This document shows, in pieces, positions 26,819-36,700 of a stretch of 64,000 nucleotides of DNA; the stretch's first letter is position 1; the number at the start of each line of letters is the position of its first letter. Location of the stretch: positions 868,001 to 932,000 of the forward strand of contig NZ_FOGR01000001.1 of the NCBI RefSeq assembly GCF_900111275.1, read 5' to 3'. Origin of the DNA: Rhizobium sp. NFR03 (GTDB lineage Bacteria; Pseudomonadota; Alphaproteobacteria; Rhizobiales; Rhizobiaceae). Both the position numbers and the translations under genes were made by a program. Under the pieces are notes generated by a model that saw only the letters and a program-made list of their open reading frames with translations, did not search any database and was not told where the DNA came from.

Positions 26819-28762
26819 ATGGCAGGCATGACATCAGGCGGAGACCTGTTGCGGATCGAGGACCTGAGCGTTTCTTTCGCCATGTTCGGTGGCCAGATCG
26901 ATGCGGTTCGAAAGGCCAGCCTTCGCGTCCTGCCAGGCAAGGTCACGGCACTCGTGGGCGAGTCCGGTTCCGGGAAGTCGGTGATCAGTCAGGCCATCAT
27001 GGGCATTCTGCCGAAATCGGCACGGATCGCCGGCAAGATCCTTTTCAAGGATGAAACCGCACCCGGCGGCGTCGTCGATCTTGCGGCCCTTGCGCCCGAA
27101 GGTGCCGACATGCGCGCATTCCGCGGAAACCGGATCGGCATGATCTTCCAGGAACCCATGACATCGCTGTCGCCGCTTCACACGATTGGCGACCAGATCA
27201 GCGAAAGCCTGCGCATCCATCGCAACGTCGACAAGCCGGGGCAGCGTGAACAGACCGAGGAGATGCTGCGTCTCGTCGGCTTTCCGGATCCCAAGCGCGC
27301 CTTCGGCATGTATCCCTTCGAACTCTCCGGCGGCATGCGCCAGCGCGCGATGATCGCCATGGCGCTGATCTGCAAGCCGTCGCTCCTGATTGCCGACGAG
27401 CCGACGACGGCGCTCGACGTCACGATCCAGGCGCAGATCCTGCAATTGCTGAAGGATCTGCAATCGACCTTCAACATGGCCGTGCTGCTCATCACCCACG
27501 ATCTCGGCATCGTTGCCAATATGGCTGACGAGGTCGTGGTGATCTATCATGGCGAGATCATGGAGGCCGGTTCGGTCGAGGACATCTTCCGCGATCCGTC
27601 GCATCCCTACCTCAAGGGGCTGATGGCCGCCGTGCCGCATTTCAACATGAAGCCGGGCGACCGCTTGAAGGCGCTGCGCGAAGTTCCGGTGAATGTCGAA
27701 AGCCTGATCGTGCGGCGCAAGGGCGAAGCCGCACCCGCGCGCCCGCTGCCCCGGGTGGAGGACATGCTTCCGGCGCCGGGGGAAGACGTGCTTCTTTCCG
27801 TTCGACATGTCGGCAAGACGTTTTCCAGCCGCAAAGCCGGTTGGTGGAAAAAGGGCGAGGCCAGCCAGCATCGCGCCGTAGACGATGTCAGCTTCGACAT
27901 CCATCGTGGCGAATGTCTCGGGCTCGTTGGCGAAAGCGGCTGCGGCAAGACCACGCTCAGCAAGATCCTGATGCGGGCGCTCTCACCCGATACCGGCTCG
28001 ATCATGTTGAACTCCGCGGATGGCCCGATCGACATCCGAGAGGCTCATGGCAAGTCTCTGGACAGGCTGCGCACGCGCATGCAGATGATCTTCCAGGACC
28101 CTGTCTCTTCGCTCTCGCCACGCATGACGGTTCAGAATATTCTGAGCGAACCGCTCGAAATTCACCGGCGCGGGGATCCGAAGAGCCGGCAGCAGACCGT
28201 CAAGGCCCTGCTGAAGGCCATCGGCCTGAGCGAGCGGCACATGAACCGCTATCCTCACAGCTTTTCGGGCGGGCAGCGCCAGCGCATCGGGATCGCTCGG
28301 GCTTTGGCACTCGGGCCCGAACTTCTGATCTGCGACGAGCCGGTCTCCGCACTCGACGTGTCCGTGCAGGCGCAGATCCTCAACCTGCTCAAGGACCTGC
28401 AGACGGAGTTGGGCCTCACCTACCTCTTCATCTCTCACAATCTCGCCGTCGTCGATTACATGGCCGACCGCATCGCTGTCATGTGCGCCGGGCGGATCGT
28501 CGAGCTTGCGCCGCGTGAGCAGCTGATGCGCTCGCCGGTACACCCTTACACCAAGGCGCTGCTCGCCGCCGTGCCCTTCCCCGACCTCGACCGGCCGCTC
28601 GACTTTGCAGCGCTCAGTGCCGGTGGGGCCTCAGACAAGAAGCGGTGGAACGCTGCCTTCCGGCCCGAAGAGAGCGAAGCGGGCCTCGCGCCTGCCGATC
28701 TCGGCAATGGTCACTGGGTGCTGGCGAGCCGGAATGCCGACGTGAAGGAGCTTCAGCCGTGA
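26819..28762 (+). CDS. Peptide/oligopeptide ABC transporter, fused double ATP-binding protein
   Basis: A 647-residue fusion of DppD-like and DppF-like ATPases, as in YejF. Half one has Walker A GESGSGKS, signature LSGGMRQRAMIA and Walker B LLIADEPTTALD. Half two has GESGCGKTT, FSGGQRQRIGIA and LLICDEPVSALD. Both halves end in the oligopeptide-binding C-terminal motif (DPSHPYLKGL and SPVHPYTKALL). All catalytic residues look intact. ATGs at 26819 and 26828 are both possible; neither has an ideal ribosome-binding site. The stop overlaps the GTG of the binding-protein gene. The 199 bases upstream show no gene. Confidence 0.9.
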   Translation: MAGMTSGGDLLRIEDLSVSFAMFGGQIDAVRKASLRVLPGKVTALVGESGSGKSVISQAIMGILPKSARIAGKILFKDETAPGGVVDLAALAPEGADMRAFRGNRIGMIFQEPMTSLSPLHTIGDQISESLRIHRNVDKPGQREQTEEMLRLVGFPDPKRAFGMYPFELSGGMRQRAMIAMALICKPSLLIADEPTTALDVTIQAQILQLLKDLQSTFNMAVLLITHDLGIVANMADEVVVIYHGEIMEAGSVEDIFRDPSHPYLKGLMAAVPHFNMKPGDRLKALREVPVNVESLIVRRKGEAAPARPLPRVEDMLPAPGEDVLLSVRHVGKTFSSRKAGWWKKGEASQHRAVDDVSFDIHRGECLGLVGESGCGKTTLSKILMRALSPDTGSIMLNSADGPIDIREAHGKSLDRLRTRMQMIFQDPVSSLSPRMTVQNILSEPLEIHRRGDPKSRQQTVKALLKAIGLSERHMNRYPHSFSGGQRQRIGIARALALGPELLICDEPVSALDVSVQAQILNLLKDLQTELGLTYLFISHNLAVVDYMADRIAVMCAGRIVELAPREQLMRSPVHPYTKALLAAVPFPDLDRPLDFAALSAGGASDKKRWNAAFRPEESEAGLAPADLGNGHWVLASRNADVKELQP

Positions 28763-30681
28763 TCAAACGCCGCACCACGCTCGGCCTCCTCGCGTCCGCC
28801 ATCGCCCTGCCCCGTCTGATGCTGCCGCGCGACGTCATGGCAGCGGGCACGGAGCCCGAGATCCTTCTTGAAAAGATAGCGGCAGGCACCATGCCGCCCA
28901 TGGCCGAGCGGGTTCCGAAGACGCCCCGCGTCGTCAATCTCGCTGCCATGGGCCGCGCGCCGGGAAGCTATGGCAGCTCCATCCGCATCCTGATCGGCAG
29001 CCAGAAGGACATCCGCGTGATGTTCATCAACGGCTATGCCCGTCTGGTCGGCTACGACGAGAAACTGAATTTCCAGCCGGATATTCTGGAGGCCTGCGAC
29101 GTCGAAGGGGATAGGATCTTCACCTTCCATATTCGCGAGGGCCACCGCTGGTCGGACGGAAGCCCGCTAACCTCGGAAGACTTCCGCTATACCTGGGAAG
29201 ACGTGGTCCTCAACGAGGACCTGCGCAAGGGCGGCGTGCAGCAGGAGCTTCTGGCTGAGGGAAAGCCGCCCCGGTTCGAGGTTCTGGACGAGCGCACCGT
29301 GCGATACAGCTGGGACGCGCCCAACCCCGATTTCCTGCCGAACCTTGCGGCGGCACTGCCGCTGATCCTGCTGTTACCGGCCGCTTACATGAAGCAGTTC
29401 CACAAGACGTACCAGACCGAGGAACAGCTGAAGACCTTCATGAAGAAGTACCGGGTCAAGAAGTGGGTGGATCTGCACATCAAGATGTCGCGCCAGAACC
29501 GGCCCGACAATCCGGACCTGCCGACCCTCGACCCGTGGCAGAACACGACGGCATCGCCCGCCGAGCAGTTCATCTTCGACCGCAATCCGTTCTTCCACCG
29601 CGTGGACGAAAACGGGATGCAGCTTCCCTATATCGACCGCGTCGTGCTCAACGTCTCGACACCCGGCATCATCGCGGCAAAGACAGGCGGCGGGGAAGCC
29701 GACCTGCAGGCGCAGAACATCGACTTCACCGACTATGCCTTCATCAAGGATTCCGAAAAGCGGTATCCGGTGAAGGTCAAGCTGTGGAAGCGCACGCAGG
29801 GGTCACGGGTGGCCTTGCTGCCGAACCTCAATTACGGCGATCCCGTCTGGCAGGCCCTGCTGCGCGATGTCCGCGTTCGCCGCGCCCTGTCGCTGGCCAT
29901 AGACCGGCGCGAGATCAACATGGTCGCCTTCTACGGCCTCGGCAAGGAAAGCGCGGATACCGTGCTGCCGGAAAGCCCGCTCTACAAGCCCGAATATGCC
30001 GCCGCCTGGTCCCAGCATGACACCGAGCAGGCTAACCGTCTGCTGGACGAGGCGGGACTGACCCATCGGAACGAGGACGGCATGCGCCTTCTGCCGGATG
30101 GCCGTCTTGCGCAGATCGTGGTGGAATCCGCCGGCGAGAGTTCGCTGGAAACAGATGTTCTCGAACTTGTCACCGATCACTGGGCGAAGATCGGCATCCC
30201 CCTCTTCATCAAGACCTCCCAGCGGGAAGTCTTTCGAAACCGCACCATGGGCGGCGAGATCATGATGTCCATGTGGCTCGGGCTCGACAACGGCGTGCCG
30301 ACGGCCGACATGAACCCCGGTCAGCTGGCACCGAGCAGCGACGTCCAGCTGCAATGGCCGGTCTGGGGCATGCACTATCTTTCGCTCGGGCAGTTCGGTC
30401 ATGCGCCGGAGCTTCCCGAGGCGCAGAAGCTTGTCGATCTCCTGAGAGAGTGGCGGCGCACAGCGGATAATGCCGGCCGCACGCGGATCTGGCACGAGAT
30501 GCTGTCGATCTACACGGATCAGGTCTATTCCATCGGCATGGTGAACGCCACGCTCCAGCCGATCCTTCATACGTCGCGCATGCAGAACGTTCCGGAACAC
30601 GGCCTTTACGGCTTCGATCCGACCTGCTTCTTCGGGGTCTACATGCCGGATACGTTCTGGCTCGGCGACAAGGTGAGCTGA
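28759..30681 (+). CDS. Peptide-type ABC transporter substrate-binding protein (family 5)
   Basis: A 640-residue extracellular solute-binding protein of the DppA/OppA family. The N-terminus MIKRRTTLGLLASAIALPRL contains a twin-arginine pattern, suggesting export by Tat as a folded protein. SBP_bac_5 features are WSDGSPLTSEDFRYTWEDV and VRRALSLAIDRREIN. It is 80-100 residues longer than classical DppA and resembles the long group used for unusual peptides or glycoconjugates. GTG is chosen as start because AAGGAG lies eight bases before it and it overlaps the ATPase stop (GTGA). Confidence 0.9.
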   Translation: MIKRRTTLGLLASAIALPRLMLPRDVMAAGTEPEILLEKIAAGTMPPMAERVPKTPRVVNLAAMGRAPGSYGSSIRILIGSQKDIRVMFINGYARLVGYDEKLNFQPDILEACDVEGDRIFTFHIREGHRWSDGSPLTSEDFRYTWEDVVLNEDLRKGGVQQELLAEGKPPRFEVLDERTVRYSWDAPNPDFLPNLAAALPLILLLPAAYMKQFHKTYQTEEQLKTFMKKYRVKKWVDLHIKMSRQNRPDNPDLPTLDPWQNTTASPAEQFIFDRNPFFHRVDENGMQLPYIDRVVLNVSTPGIIAAKTGGGEADLQAQNIDFTDYAFIKDSEKRYPVKVKLWKRTQGSRVALLPNLNYGDPVWQALLRDVRVRRALSLAIDRREINMVAFYGLGKESADTVLPESPLYKPEYAAAWSQHDTEQANRLLDEAGLTHRNEDGMRLLPDGRLAQIVVESAGESSLETDVLELVTDHWAKIGIPLFIKTSQREVFRNRTMGGEIMMSMWLGLDNGVPTADMNPGQLAPSSDVQLQWPVWGMHYLSLGQFGHAPELPEAQKLVDLLREWRRTADNAGRTRIWHEMLSIYTDQVYSIGMVNATLQPILHTSRMQNVPEHGLYGFDPTCFFGVYMPDTFWLGDKVS

Positions 30682-30684
30682 TCG

Positions 30685-31683
30685 ATGCTGCGATACATTC
30701 TCTGGCGTGTCAGCGCCATGATCCCGACGCTCGTCATTATTTCCGCGCTCGTCTTCACCATCATCGAGCTTCCCCCGGGCGATTACTTCGAGAGCTACAT
30801 CTCGGAGATGCGCGCCCAGGGCGAAGGCGTCGATATGGCGGAAATCGAGGCGCTGCGGGCCGAATACGGCTTCGACAAGCCGCCGGTGATGCGCTACTTC
30901 TACTGGGTCGCAGGCATGCTACAGGGCGATTTCGGTTATTCGTTCGAATACCAGCTGCCGGTCGCCGACGTCGTGGGCGATCGCCTCTGGCTGACCGTGC
31001 TCGTCTCCTTCGTCACCATCCTTTTCACATGGCTCATCGCCTTCCCGATTGGCATCTACTCGGCCACGCATCAGTACAGCTGGGGTGATTACGGGTTGAC
31101 CTTCCTCGGCCTGCTCGGCCTCGCCATTCCCAATTTCATGTTCGCGCTGATCCTGATGTACTTCGCCAATATGTGGTTCGGAACGTCCATCGGGCATTTG
31201 ATGGACCAGAAATATCTGTCGCAGCCCATGAGCTGGGACAAGTTTCTGTCGATCCTCGAGCATCTCTGGATCCCCGTCATCATCATCGGCACAGCCGGAA
31301 CCGCCGGCATGATCCGCCGCCTGCGCGCCAATCTGCTCGATGAACTCCAGAAACAATATGTGGTGACGGCGAAAGCGAAGGGCCTTCATCCCTTGCGCGC
31401 ACTGGTAAAGTACCCGCTCCGCATGGCCCTGAACTTCTTCATCGCCGACATCGGCTCGATCCTGCCGGCCATCATCTCCGGTGCGGAAATCACGGCCATC
31501 GTGCTCTCGCTCGAAACCACCGGCCCGATGCTCATCAAGGCATTGCAAAGCCAGGACATGTATCTCGCCGGTTCGTTCCTGATGTTCCTCGCCTTCCTCA
31601 CCGTCATCGGCGTGCTCGTCTCGGACATCGCGCTGGCGCTGCTCGATCCGCGCATCCGGCTCCAGGGGGGCAGCACGAAGTGA
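30685..31683 (+). CDS. Peptide-type ABC transporter permease (DppB-like)
   Basis: A 332-residue inner-membrane permease with the type-I fold of binding-protein-dependent transport (BPD) systems. The N-terminus MLRYILWRVSAMIPTLVIISALVF is typical of DppB/OppB. The EAA-like coupling loop is YVVTAKAKGLHPLRALVKYPLR, and about six membrane segments are visible. A loop of about 50 residues after the first helix (SYISEMRAQGEGVDMAEIEALRAEYG) is the periplasmic domain usual in this family. It starts three bases after the binding-protein stop and overlaps the next permease by 4 bases. Confidence 0.9.
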   Translation: MLRYILWRVSAMIPTLVIISALVFTIIELPPGDYFESYISEMRAQGEGVDMAEIEALRAEYGFDKPPVMRYFYWVAGMLQGDFGYSFEYQLPVADVVGDRLWLTVLVSFVTILFTWLIAFPIGIYSATHQYSWGDYGLTFLGLLGLAIPNFMFALILMYFANMWFGTSIGHLMDQKYLSQPMSWDKFLSILEHLWIPVIIIGTAGTAGMIRRLRANLLDELQKQYVVTAKAKGLHPLRALVKYPLRMALNFFIADIGSILPAIISGAEITAIVLSLETTGPMLIKALQSQDMYLAGSFLMFLAFLTVIGVLVSDIALALLDPRIRLQGGSTK

Positions 31684-32897
31684 CATCAACGCATCCGCCG
31701 TCCACGACGTCCTCCAATACGCCTCCCGCCTGCCTGCCCGCATCCGGCCAGCCCCTGACGCACTTCGTATCCACAGCGCCCTTCGATCCCATGGCCGTGG
31801 AAACCATGAGCGAGGAGCAGAAGCACGTCTATGAGGCATCCCAGCTTCGATTGATGTGGTGGAAGTTCAAGCGGCACCGGGTCGCCCTGATCTCGCTCGT
31901 CTTCCTCGTGCTGCTCTATGCGATGATCACGGTCGTCGAGTTCCTGGCTCCCTACAATCTGCACACGCGCAACGTGGATTTCATCCATGCGCCGCCGCAA
32001 CAGGTGCATCTGTTCGATGACGGTCAGTTCGTTGGACCGTTCGTCTATGGCCGCACGATGAACCTGGATATGGACACGCTGCGCCGCGTCTATACGGAAG
32101 ATCCCGAGCGCATTGAAAAGCTGCGCTTCTTCTGCAGCGGCGACGCTTACAATTTCTGGGGTCTCGTTCCCGCCTCGCTCCATCTCGTCTGCCCCGCCCA
32201 GGGCGGTGAGTTCTTTATGCTCGGCAGCGATCGGCTCGGTCGCGACGTGCTGTCGCGCATTCTCTACGGCGCGCGAATTTCGCTCACCATCGGCCTGCTC
32301 GGCGTAACGATGAGCTTCATCCTCGGTATCGTTATCGGTGGTCTCGCCGGCTATAAGGGCGGTGTCTTCGACCTTATCGTCCAGCGCGTCATCGAGGTGC
32401 TTCAGTCGATTCCGAGCATTCCGCTGTGGATGGCGCTTGCGGCCATCATGCCGGTGACGTGGAGCCCCCTCGTCATCTATCTCGGCATCACCGCCATCCT
32501 CGGCCTGCTCGACTGGACCGGCCTTGCCCGCGCGGTGCGCTCCAAGCTCCTCGCGCTGCGCGAGGAGGACTATGTGCTCGCAGCCCAGCTGATGGGCGCA
32601 CGGACCAGCCGGATCATCGGCCGCCACCTCGTTCCCGGCTTCATGTCGCACCTGATTGCCAGCGCGACCATGTCGATCCCGGCAATGATTCTCGGCGAAA
32701 CCGCCTTGAGTTTCCTCGGTCTTGGTCTACGTCCACCGATCACCAGCTGGGGCATTCTCCTCACGGAAGCGCGCAGCGTCAGTACCATCGCTTTTTATCC
32801 ATGGTTGCTCTACCCAACCATCCCGGTCATTCTCGTCATCCTGGCCTTTAACTTTCTGGGCGATGGACTTAGAGATGCGGCAGACCCGTACAAGTGA
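31680..32897 (+). CDS. Peptide-type ABC transporter permease (DppC-like)
   Basis: A 405-residue permease. A Pro/Ser/Thr-rich cytoplasmic N-terminus of about 50 residues leads to WWKFKRHRVALISLVFLVLLYA, the first membrane helix of the OppC N-terminal domain. The core has LGSDRLGRDVLSRILYGARISL and the coupling loop EEDYVLAAQLMGARTSRIIGRHLVP. A periplasmic insert of about 100 residues (containing FFCSGDAYNFWGLVP) makes it longer than DppC and close to YejE-type permeases. It starts with GTG overlapping the upstream stop. A 45-base gap separates it from the first glycosyltransferase, so read-through is likely. Confidence 0.9.
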   Translation: MTSTHPPSTTSSNTPPACLPASGQPLTHFVSTAPFDPMAVETMSEEQKHVYEASQLRLMWWKFKRHRVALISLVFLVLLYAMITVVEFLAPYNLHTRNVDFIHAPPQQVHLFDDGQFVGPFVYGRTMNLDMDTLRRVYTEDPERIEKLRFFCSGDAYNFWGLVPASLHLVCPAQGGEFFMLGSDRLGRDVLSRILYGARISLTIGLLGVTMSFILGIVIGGLAGYKGGVFDLIVQRVIEVLQSIPSIPLWMALAAIMPVTWSPLVIYLGITAILGLLDWTGLARAVRSKLLALREEDYVLAAQLMGARTSRIIGRHLVPGFMSHLIASATMSIPAMILGETALSFLGLGLRPPITSWGILLTEARSVSTIAFYPWLLYPTIPVILVILAFNFLGDGLRDAADPYK

Positions 32898-32942
32898 GTA
32901 TTCCATGGTGATGAAGCCTGCCCTGTGCATGGAGCCGCGCCG

Positions 32943-34151
32943 ATGACGCGTCGCATCGAGAATGCCCGCATCCTCATGTACAGCCACGATACGTTCGGTC
33001 TCGGACACCTCAGGCGGTGCCGGGCGATCGCACATGCGCTCGTGGAGGACTATCGCGGCCTGCAGGTCCTGATCATCTCGGGCGCCACCATCGCTGGCGC
33101 CTATGATTACCGGGCCCGCGTGGATTTCGTGAAGATCCCGAGCGTCATCAAGCTGCGCAACGGCGAATACACCTCCATGGACCGGCATATCGATCTGAAC
33201 GAGACGCTGAAAATGCGCCGCTCGATCATCCGGCACACCGCGGAGACCTTCAAGCCCGACATCTTTATCGTCGACAAGGAGCCGATGGGGCTTCGCGGCG
33301 AGGTGGAAGACACGCTCGGCTATCTCAAGCATCAGGGGACGACGCTGGTGCTCGGCCTGCGCGAGGTCATGGATGCACCGCATCTGCTCGACGCCGAATG
33401 GAAGCGCAACGACGTGATGCGCAAGATCGGCCAGTTCTACGACACGGTCTGGGTCTACGGCCCGCCGGATTTCTACGACCCGCTGGTCGGTCTCGACGTC
33501 CCGGCGCAGGTCCGCGCCCGTATGGACTTCGTCGGTTTCCTTCAGCGCAGCGTCTCGCTCGATGTCAGCTCGGAGCACAAGCCGAAAGGCGACTATATCC
33601 TCATCACCACCGGCGGCGGCGGCGACGGCTCCGACCTCATCCACGACGTGGTGGATGCCTACCGCGCAGACCCGACGTTGACGCACCCCTCCTTTGTCGT
33701 GCTCGGCCCCTACATGCCGGCCAAGCAGCGCCACAAGCTGCTATCGAAATGCGCGCTGACCCCGCACCTGACGGTGATCGAGTTCGACAACCGCATGGAA
33801 GAGCTGATCGCCAATGCGAGCGGCGTCGTCGCCATGGGCGGTTACAACACCTATTGCGAAATCCTCTCCTTCGACAAACCAGCCTTGATCGTCCCGCGCG
33901 TCGTCCCGCGCGAGGAACAGTTGATCCGCGCCCGCCGCGCCAGTGAACTCGGGCTCATCGATATGCTGCTGCCGGAGGAAGCCGCCGACCCCAGGCGGCT
34001 GGCCGCTGCCCTCCATGCCCTGCCCCAGCGCGCACCGCCTTCCCATCATGCCAGCAACATGCATCTGGATGGCCTGAGCAATATTTCGCGCATCGTCGGG
34101 AACATGCTAGACGGGCGGGACCGCGACCATCTGAGCGTCGTCAAGGCCTGA
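32943..34151 (+). CDS. MurG-like glycosyltransferase (COG4671 type)
   Basis: A 402-residue predicted GT-B glycosyltransferase. The N-terminal lobe opens MYSHDTFGLGHLRRCRAIAHAL, whose Gly-His-loop is typical of the COG4671 and MurG-like group. The C-terminal lobe has the donor-binding stretch ILITTGGGGDG and the GT28-type SGVVAMGGYNTYCEILSFDKPALIVPRVVPREEQLIRA. No signal peptide or membrane span is present, so it acts in the cytoplasm. The ATG follows GGAG by eight bases. It is the first of three consecutive glycosyltransferase genes. Confidence 0.85.
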   Translation: MTRRIENARILMYSHDTFGLGHLRRCRAIAHALVEDYRGLQVLIISGATIAGAYDYRARVDFVKIPSVIKLRNGEYTSMDRHIDLNETLKMRRSIIRHTAETFKPDIFIVDKEPMGLRGEVEDTLGYLKHQGTTLVLGLREVMDAPHLLDAEWKRNDVMRKIGQFYDTVWVYGPPDFYDPLVGLDVPAQVRARMDFVGFLQRSVSLDVSSEHKPKGDYILITTGGGGDGSDLIHDVVDAYRADPTLTHPSFVVLGPYMPAKQRHKLLSKCALTPHLTVIEFDNRMEELIANASGVVAMGGYNTYCEILSFDKPALIVPRVVPREEQLIRARRASELGLIDMLLPEEAADPRRLAAALHALPQRAPPSHHASNMHLDGLSNISRIVGNMLDGRDRDHLSVVKA

Positions 34152-34157
34152 AACCTC

Positions 34158-35402
34158 ATGCAAAGCCGCAAGATCGTCGTCATTCTGAAGGGTTATCCGC
34201 GCCTGTCGGAAACCTTCATCGCCCAGGAACTGCTCGGTCTGGAACAGTCGGGGCTGGAGCTGTCGCTGATCTCGATGCGCCACCCGACCGACAAGAAGCG
34301 CCACCCCGTTCACGACGAGATCCGCGCGCCGGTTCTCTACCTCCCCGAATATCTGCATCAGGAGCCGCTCCGCGTGCTGCGCGGATTGTGGAAGGCCACC
34401 CGTCGTCCCGGTTTCCGCAAGGCCTTCGCCGCCTTCCGGCGCGATCTTGCCCGGGATATTTCGCGCAACAGGGTTCGCCGCTTCGGGCAGGCAGCCGTTC
34501 TCGCGGCGGAGTGGCCAGCGGGCGGCGATTGGCTGCACGCCCATTTCATCCACACGCCCGCTTCCGTCGCAGCCTATACCAGCCTCCTGACCGGCATCCC
34601 GTGGACATGCTCGGCACATGCCAAGGACATCTGGACCTCTCCCGACTGGGAGCTTGCCGACAAGCTTGCCACCAATCGCTGGACCGTGACCTGCACCGAA
34701 ACCGGGTTCCATCATCTGAGAACGCTTGCCGCAGACAAGACGACCGTGCATCTGAGCTATCACGGGCTCGACCTCGCGCGCTTCGCACCCTTTACGCAGG
34801 AGCGCCGCCGGCGCGACGGAAGCGATGCCACTGACCCCGTCGTCATCCTCAGCGTCGGTCGCGCCGTGGAAAAGAAGGGCTATGATCTTCTGCTAAAGGC
34901 GCTGGCGGACCTGCCTGCTGATCTGGCCTGGCGATTCGTCCATATCGGCGGCGGCACGCTCGCGAAGTCTCTGAAAGACATGGCGACCGGTCTCGGCATC
35001 GCGGATCGAATCGACTGGCTGGGCGCGATGGCGCAAGAGGACGTGCTTGCCCGCTACCGCACCTCCGACATCTTCGCGCTCGCCTGCCGCATCGGCGCGG
35101 ATGGCGACAGAGACGGTCTGCCGAACGTGATCGTGGAGGCTTCCAGCCAACGGCTCGTCTGCCTTTCCACCACGATCTCCGGCGTGCCCGAGCTTCTGTC
35201 CGACGGGGAGAACGGCCTGCTGGTTCCGCCCGAGGATCCGGAAGCGATCACAAAGGCTCTGGAGCGCGCCATTCGCGATCCCGATCTTCGCCAGCGACTC
35301 GGGGATGCCGCCGAACGGCGTGTCCGCCAGGATTTCGACTACCACACCAGCATCACCCAGCTTCGCAATCTCTTTGAAACCGAATGGCGGACAGCCGAAT
35401 GA
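34158..35402 (+). CDS. GT4-family glycosyltransferase
   Basis: A 414-residue retaining GT-B glycosyltransferase. The N-terminus reads IVVILKGYPRLSETFIAQELLGLE, as in colanic-acid and exopolysaccharide glycosyltransferases. The C-terminal donor domain has ILSVGRAVEKKGYDLLLKAL and the E-x7-E region GLPNVIVEASSQRLVCLSTTISGVPELL. It starts six bases after the previous glycosyltransferase and overlaps the next by 4 bases. The acceptor and donor sugars are unknown. Membrane association would be peripheral. Confidence 0.88.
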   Translation: MQSRKIVVILKGYPRLSETFIAQELLGLEQSGLELSLISMRHPTDKKRHPVHDEIRAPVLYLPEYLHQEPLRVLRGLWKATRRPGFRKAFAAFRRDLARDISRNRVRRFGQAAVLAAEWPAGGDWLHAHFIHTPASVAAYTSLLTGIPWTCSAHAKDIWTSPDWELADKLATNRWTVTCTETGFHHLRTLAADKTTVHLSYHGLDLARFAPFTQERRRRDGSDATDPVVILSVGRAVEKKGYDLLLKALADLPADLAWRFVHIGGGTLAKSLKDMATGLGIADRIDWLGAMAQEDVLARYRTSDIFALACRIGADGDRDGLPNVIVEASSQRLVCLSTTISGVPELLSDGENGLLVPPEDPEAITKALERAIRDPDLRQRLGDAAERRVRQDFDYHTSITQLRNLFETEWRTAE

Positions 35403-36544
35403 CCGATCCGGAAACGAAACGCGTTCTCTTCTACGTTCAGCATCTGCTCGGCATCGGCCATCTCACCCGCGCGAGCCGCATCGCCAACGCCCTCGCTGTC
35501 CGCGGTTTCGACGTGACCGTCGTGACCGGCGGCAAGCCCGTGTCCGGCTTTCCCGGCCCTGCCGTCCGCCATATCGCGCTGCCGCCCGTCGTATCGAGCG
35601 ATGAGGGCTTCTCCGCTTTGCAGGACATGGACGGCAACCCTGTCGATGACGCCTTCCGCGACATGCGCCGGGACAGGCTGCTCGCTATCCTCGACGAGAT
35701 CAGGCCGCACGCCATCCTCACGGAGGCCTTTCCGTTCGGCCGGCGTCAGATGCGCTTCGAGCTTCTCCCCTTCCTCGACGCCGCCCGCGCCATGCCCGAG
35801 CCGCCGAAGATCTTCGCCTCCGTGCGCGATATCCTTCAGAAGCGTCCGAAGCCGGAGCGAGACCGGGAGACGGTCGATTATATCGACCGCTATTTCGACC
35901 GCATCCTCATTCATGGCGATCCGACCTTCGCCCGGCTGGAAGAGACATTTCCCCATGCCGACGAGATCGCCGACAAAGTGGTCTATACCGGCCTCGTCGC
36001 CCCGCCGCAGCCAGACGCGCCGACAGACCGTTTCGAGGTCGTCGTCTCCGCCGGCGGCGGCGCTGTCGGCCGGCACGTGCTGCATGCGGTCGTCGGCGCG
36101 ACGGCCATCCTCCGGCCGGAAAAACCCTGGGCGCTGATAACCGGCCCCAACCTTGCTCAGGCCGACCACGACACGATCGTTGCCGGCGTCGTCGGTAACG
36201 TCGAGGTCTTCCGCTTTCGCCCGGACTTCGCGAGCCTTCTCTCCGGCGCAAGCCTCTCGGTGTCGCAGGCAGGCTACAACACGGTCTGCGACATTCTGCG
36301 CGCGCGCTGCCGGGCCATCGTCGTGCCGTTCACCACGGGCGGCGAGACCGAACAGGCAGCCCGCGCCGAACGTCTGGAACGCCTCGGCCTCGTAACAGCA
36401 CTCGACGATGCCGATCTTTCGGCGGAACGGGTGGCCATGGCCATTCGCGCCGGTCTCGATGCCCCCGCCTTCCCCGCAGGCGATCTTTCGATCGATCTCG
36501 AGGGCGCCGACCGGACGGCGGATATCCTCCGCGAGATGCTGTAG
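35399..36544 (+). CDS. MurG-like glycosyltransferase (COG4671 type), second copy
   Basis: A 381-residue GT-B protein related to the first glycosyltransferase of the cluster: FYVQHLLGIGHLTRASRIANAL at the N-terminus, VVVSAGGGAVGRHVL in the donor lobe and the GT28-type LSVSQAGYNTVCDILRARCRAIVVPF. The ATG overlaps the upstream stop (ATGA), which fixes the start. The two COG4671 proteins flanking a GT4 enzyme suggest an ordered assembly of a short glycan, but this is an inference. Confidence 0.85.
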   Translation: MTDPETKRVLFYVQHLLGIGHLTRASRIANALAVRGFDVTVVTGGKPVSGFPGPAVRHIALPPVVSSDEGFSALQDMDGNPVDDAFRDMRRDRLLAILDEIRPHAILTEAFPFGRRQMRFELLPFLDAARAMPEPPKIFASVRDILQKRPKPERDRETVDYIDRYFDRILIHGDPTFARLEETFPHADEIADKVVYTGLVAPPQPDAPTDRFEVVVSAGGGAVGRHVLHAVVGATAILRPEKPWALITGPNLAQADHDTIVAGVVGNVEVFRFRPDFASLLSGASLSVSQAGYNTVCDILRARCRAIVVPFTTGGETEQAARAERLERLGLVTALDDADLSAERVAMAIRAGLDAPAFPAGDLSIDLEGADRTADILREML

Positions 36545-36700
36545 GTCGCCGCGACGCCCGACACGATACGGCAGTCTTTGAGAGGACGCTTTTGCGGTGG
36601 TTTTCCCGCCGTGACTGCTATAGATTCCACCTGAACGGAGGAGACAGACGAGCACCTGGTCCGCCGCGTCGTCTCCGCTTCGTCTCGATGGCAGCCCTTC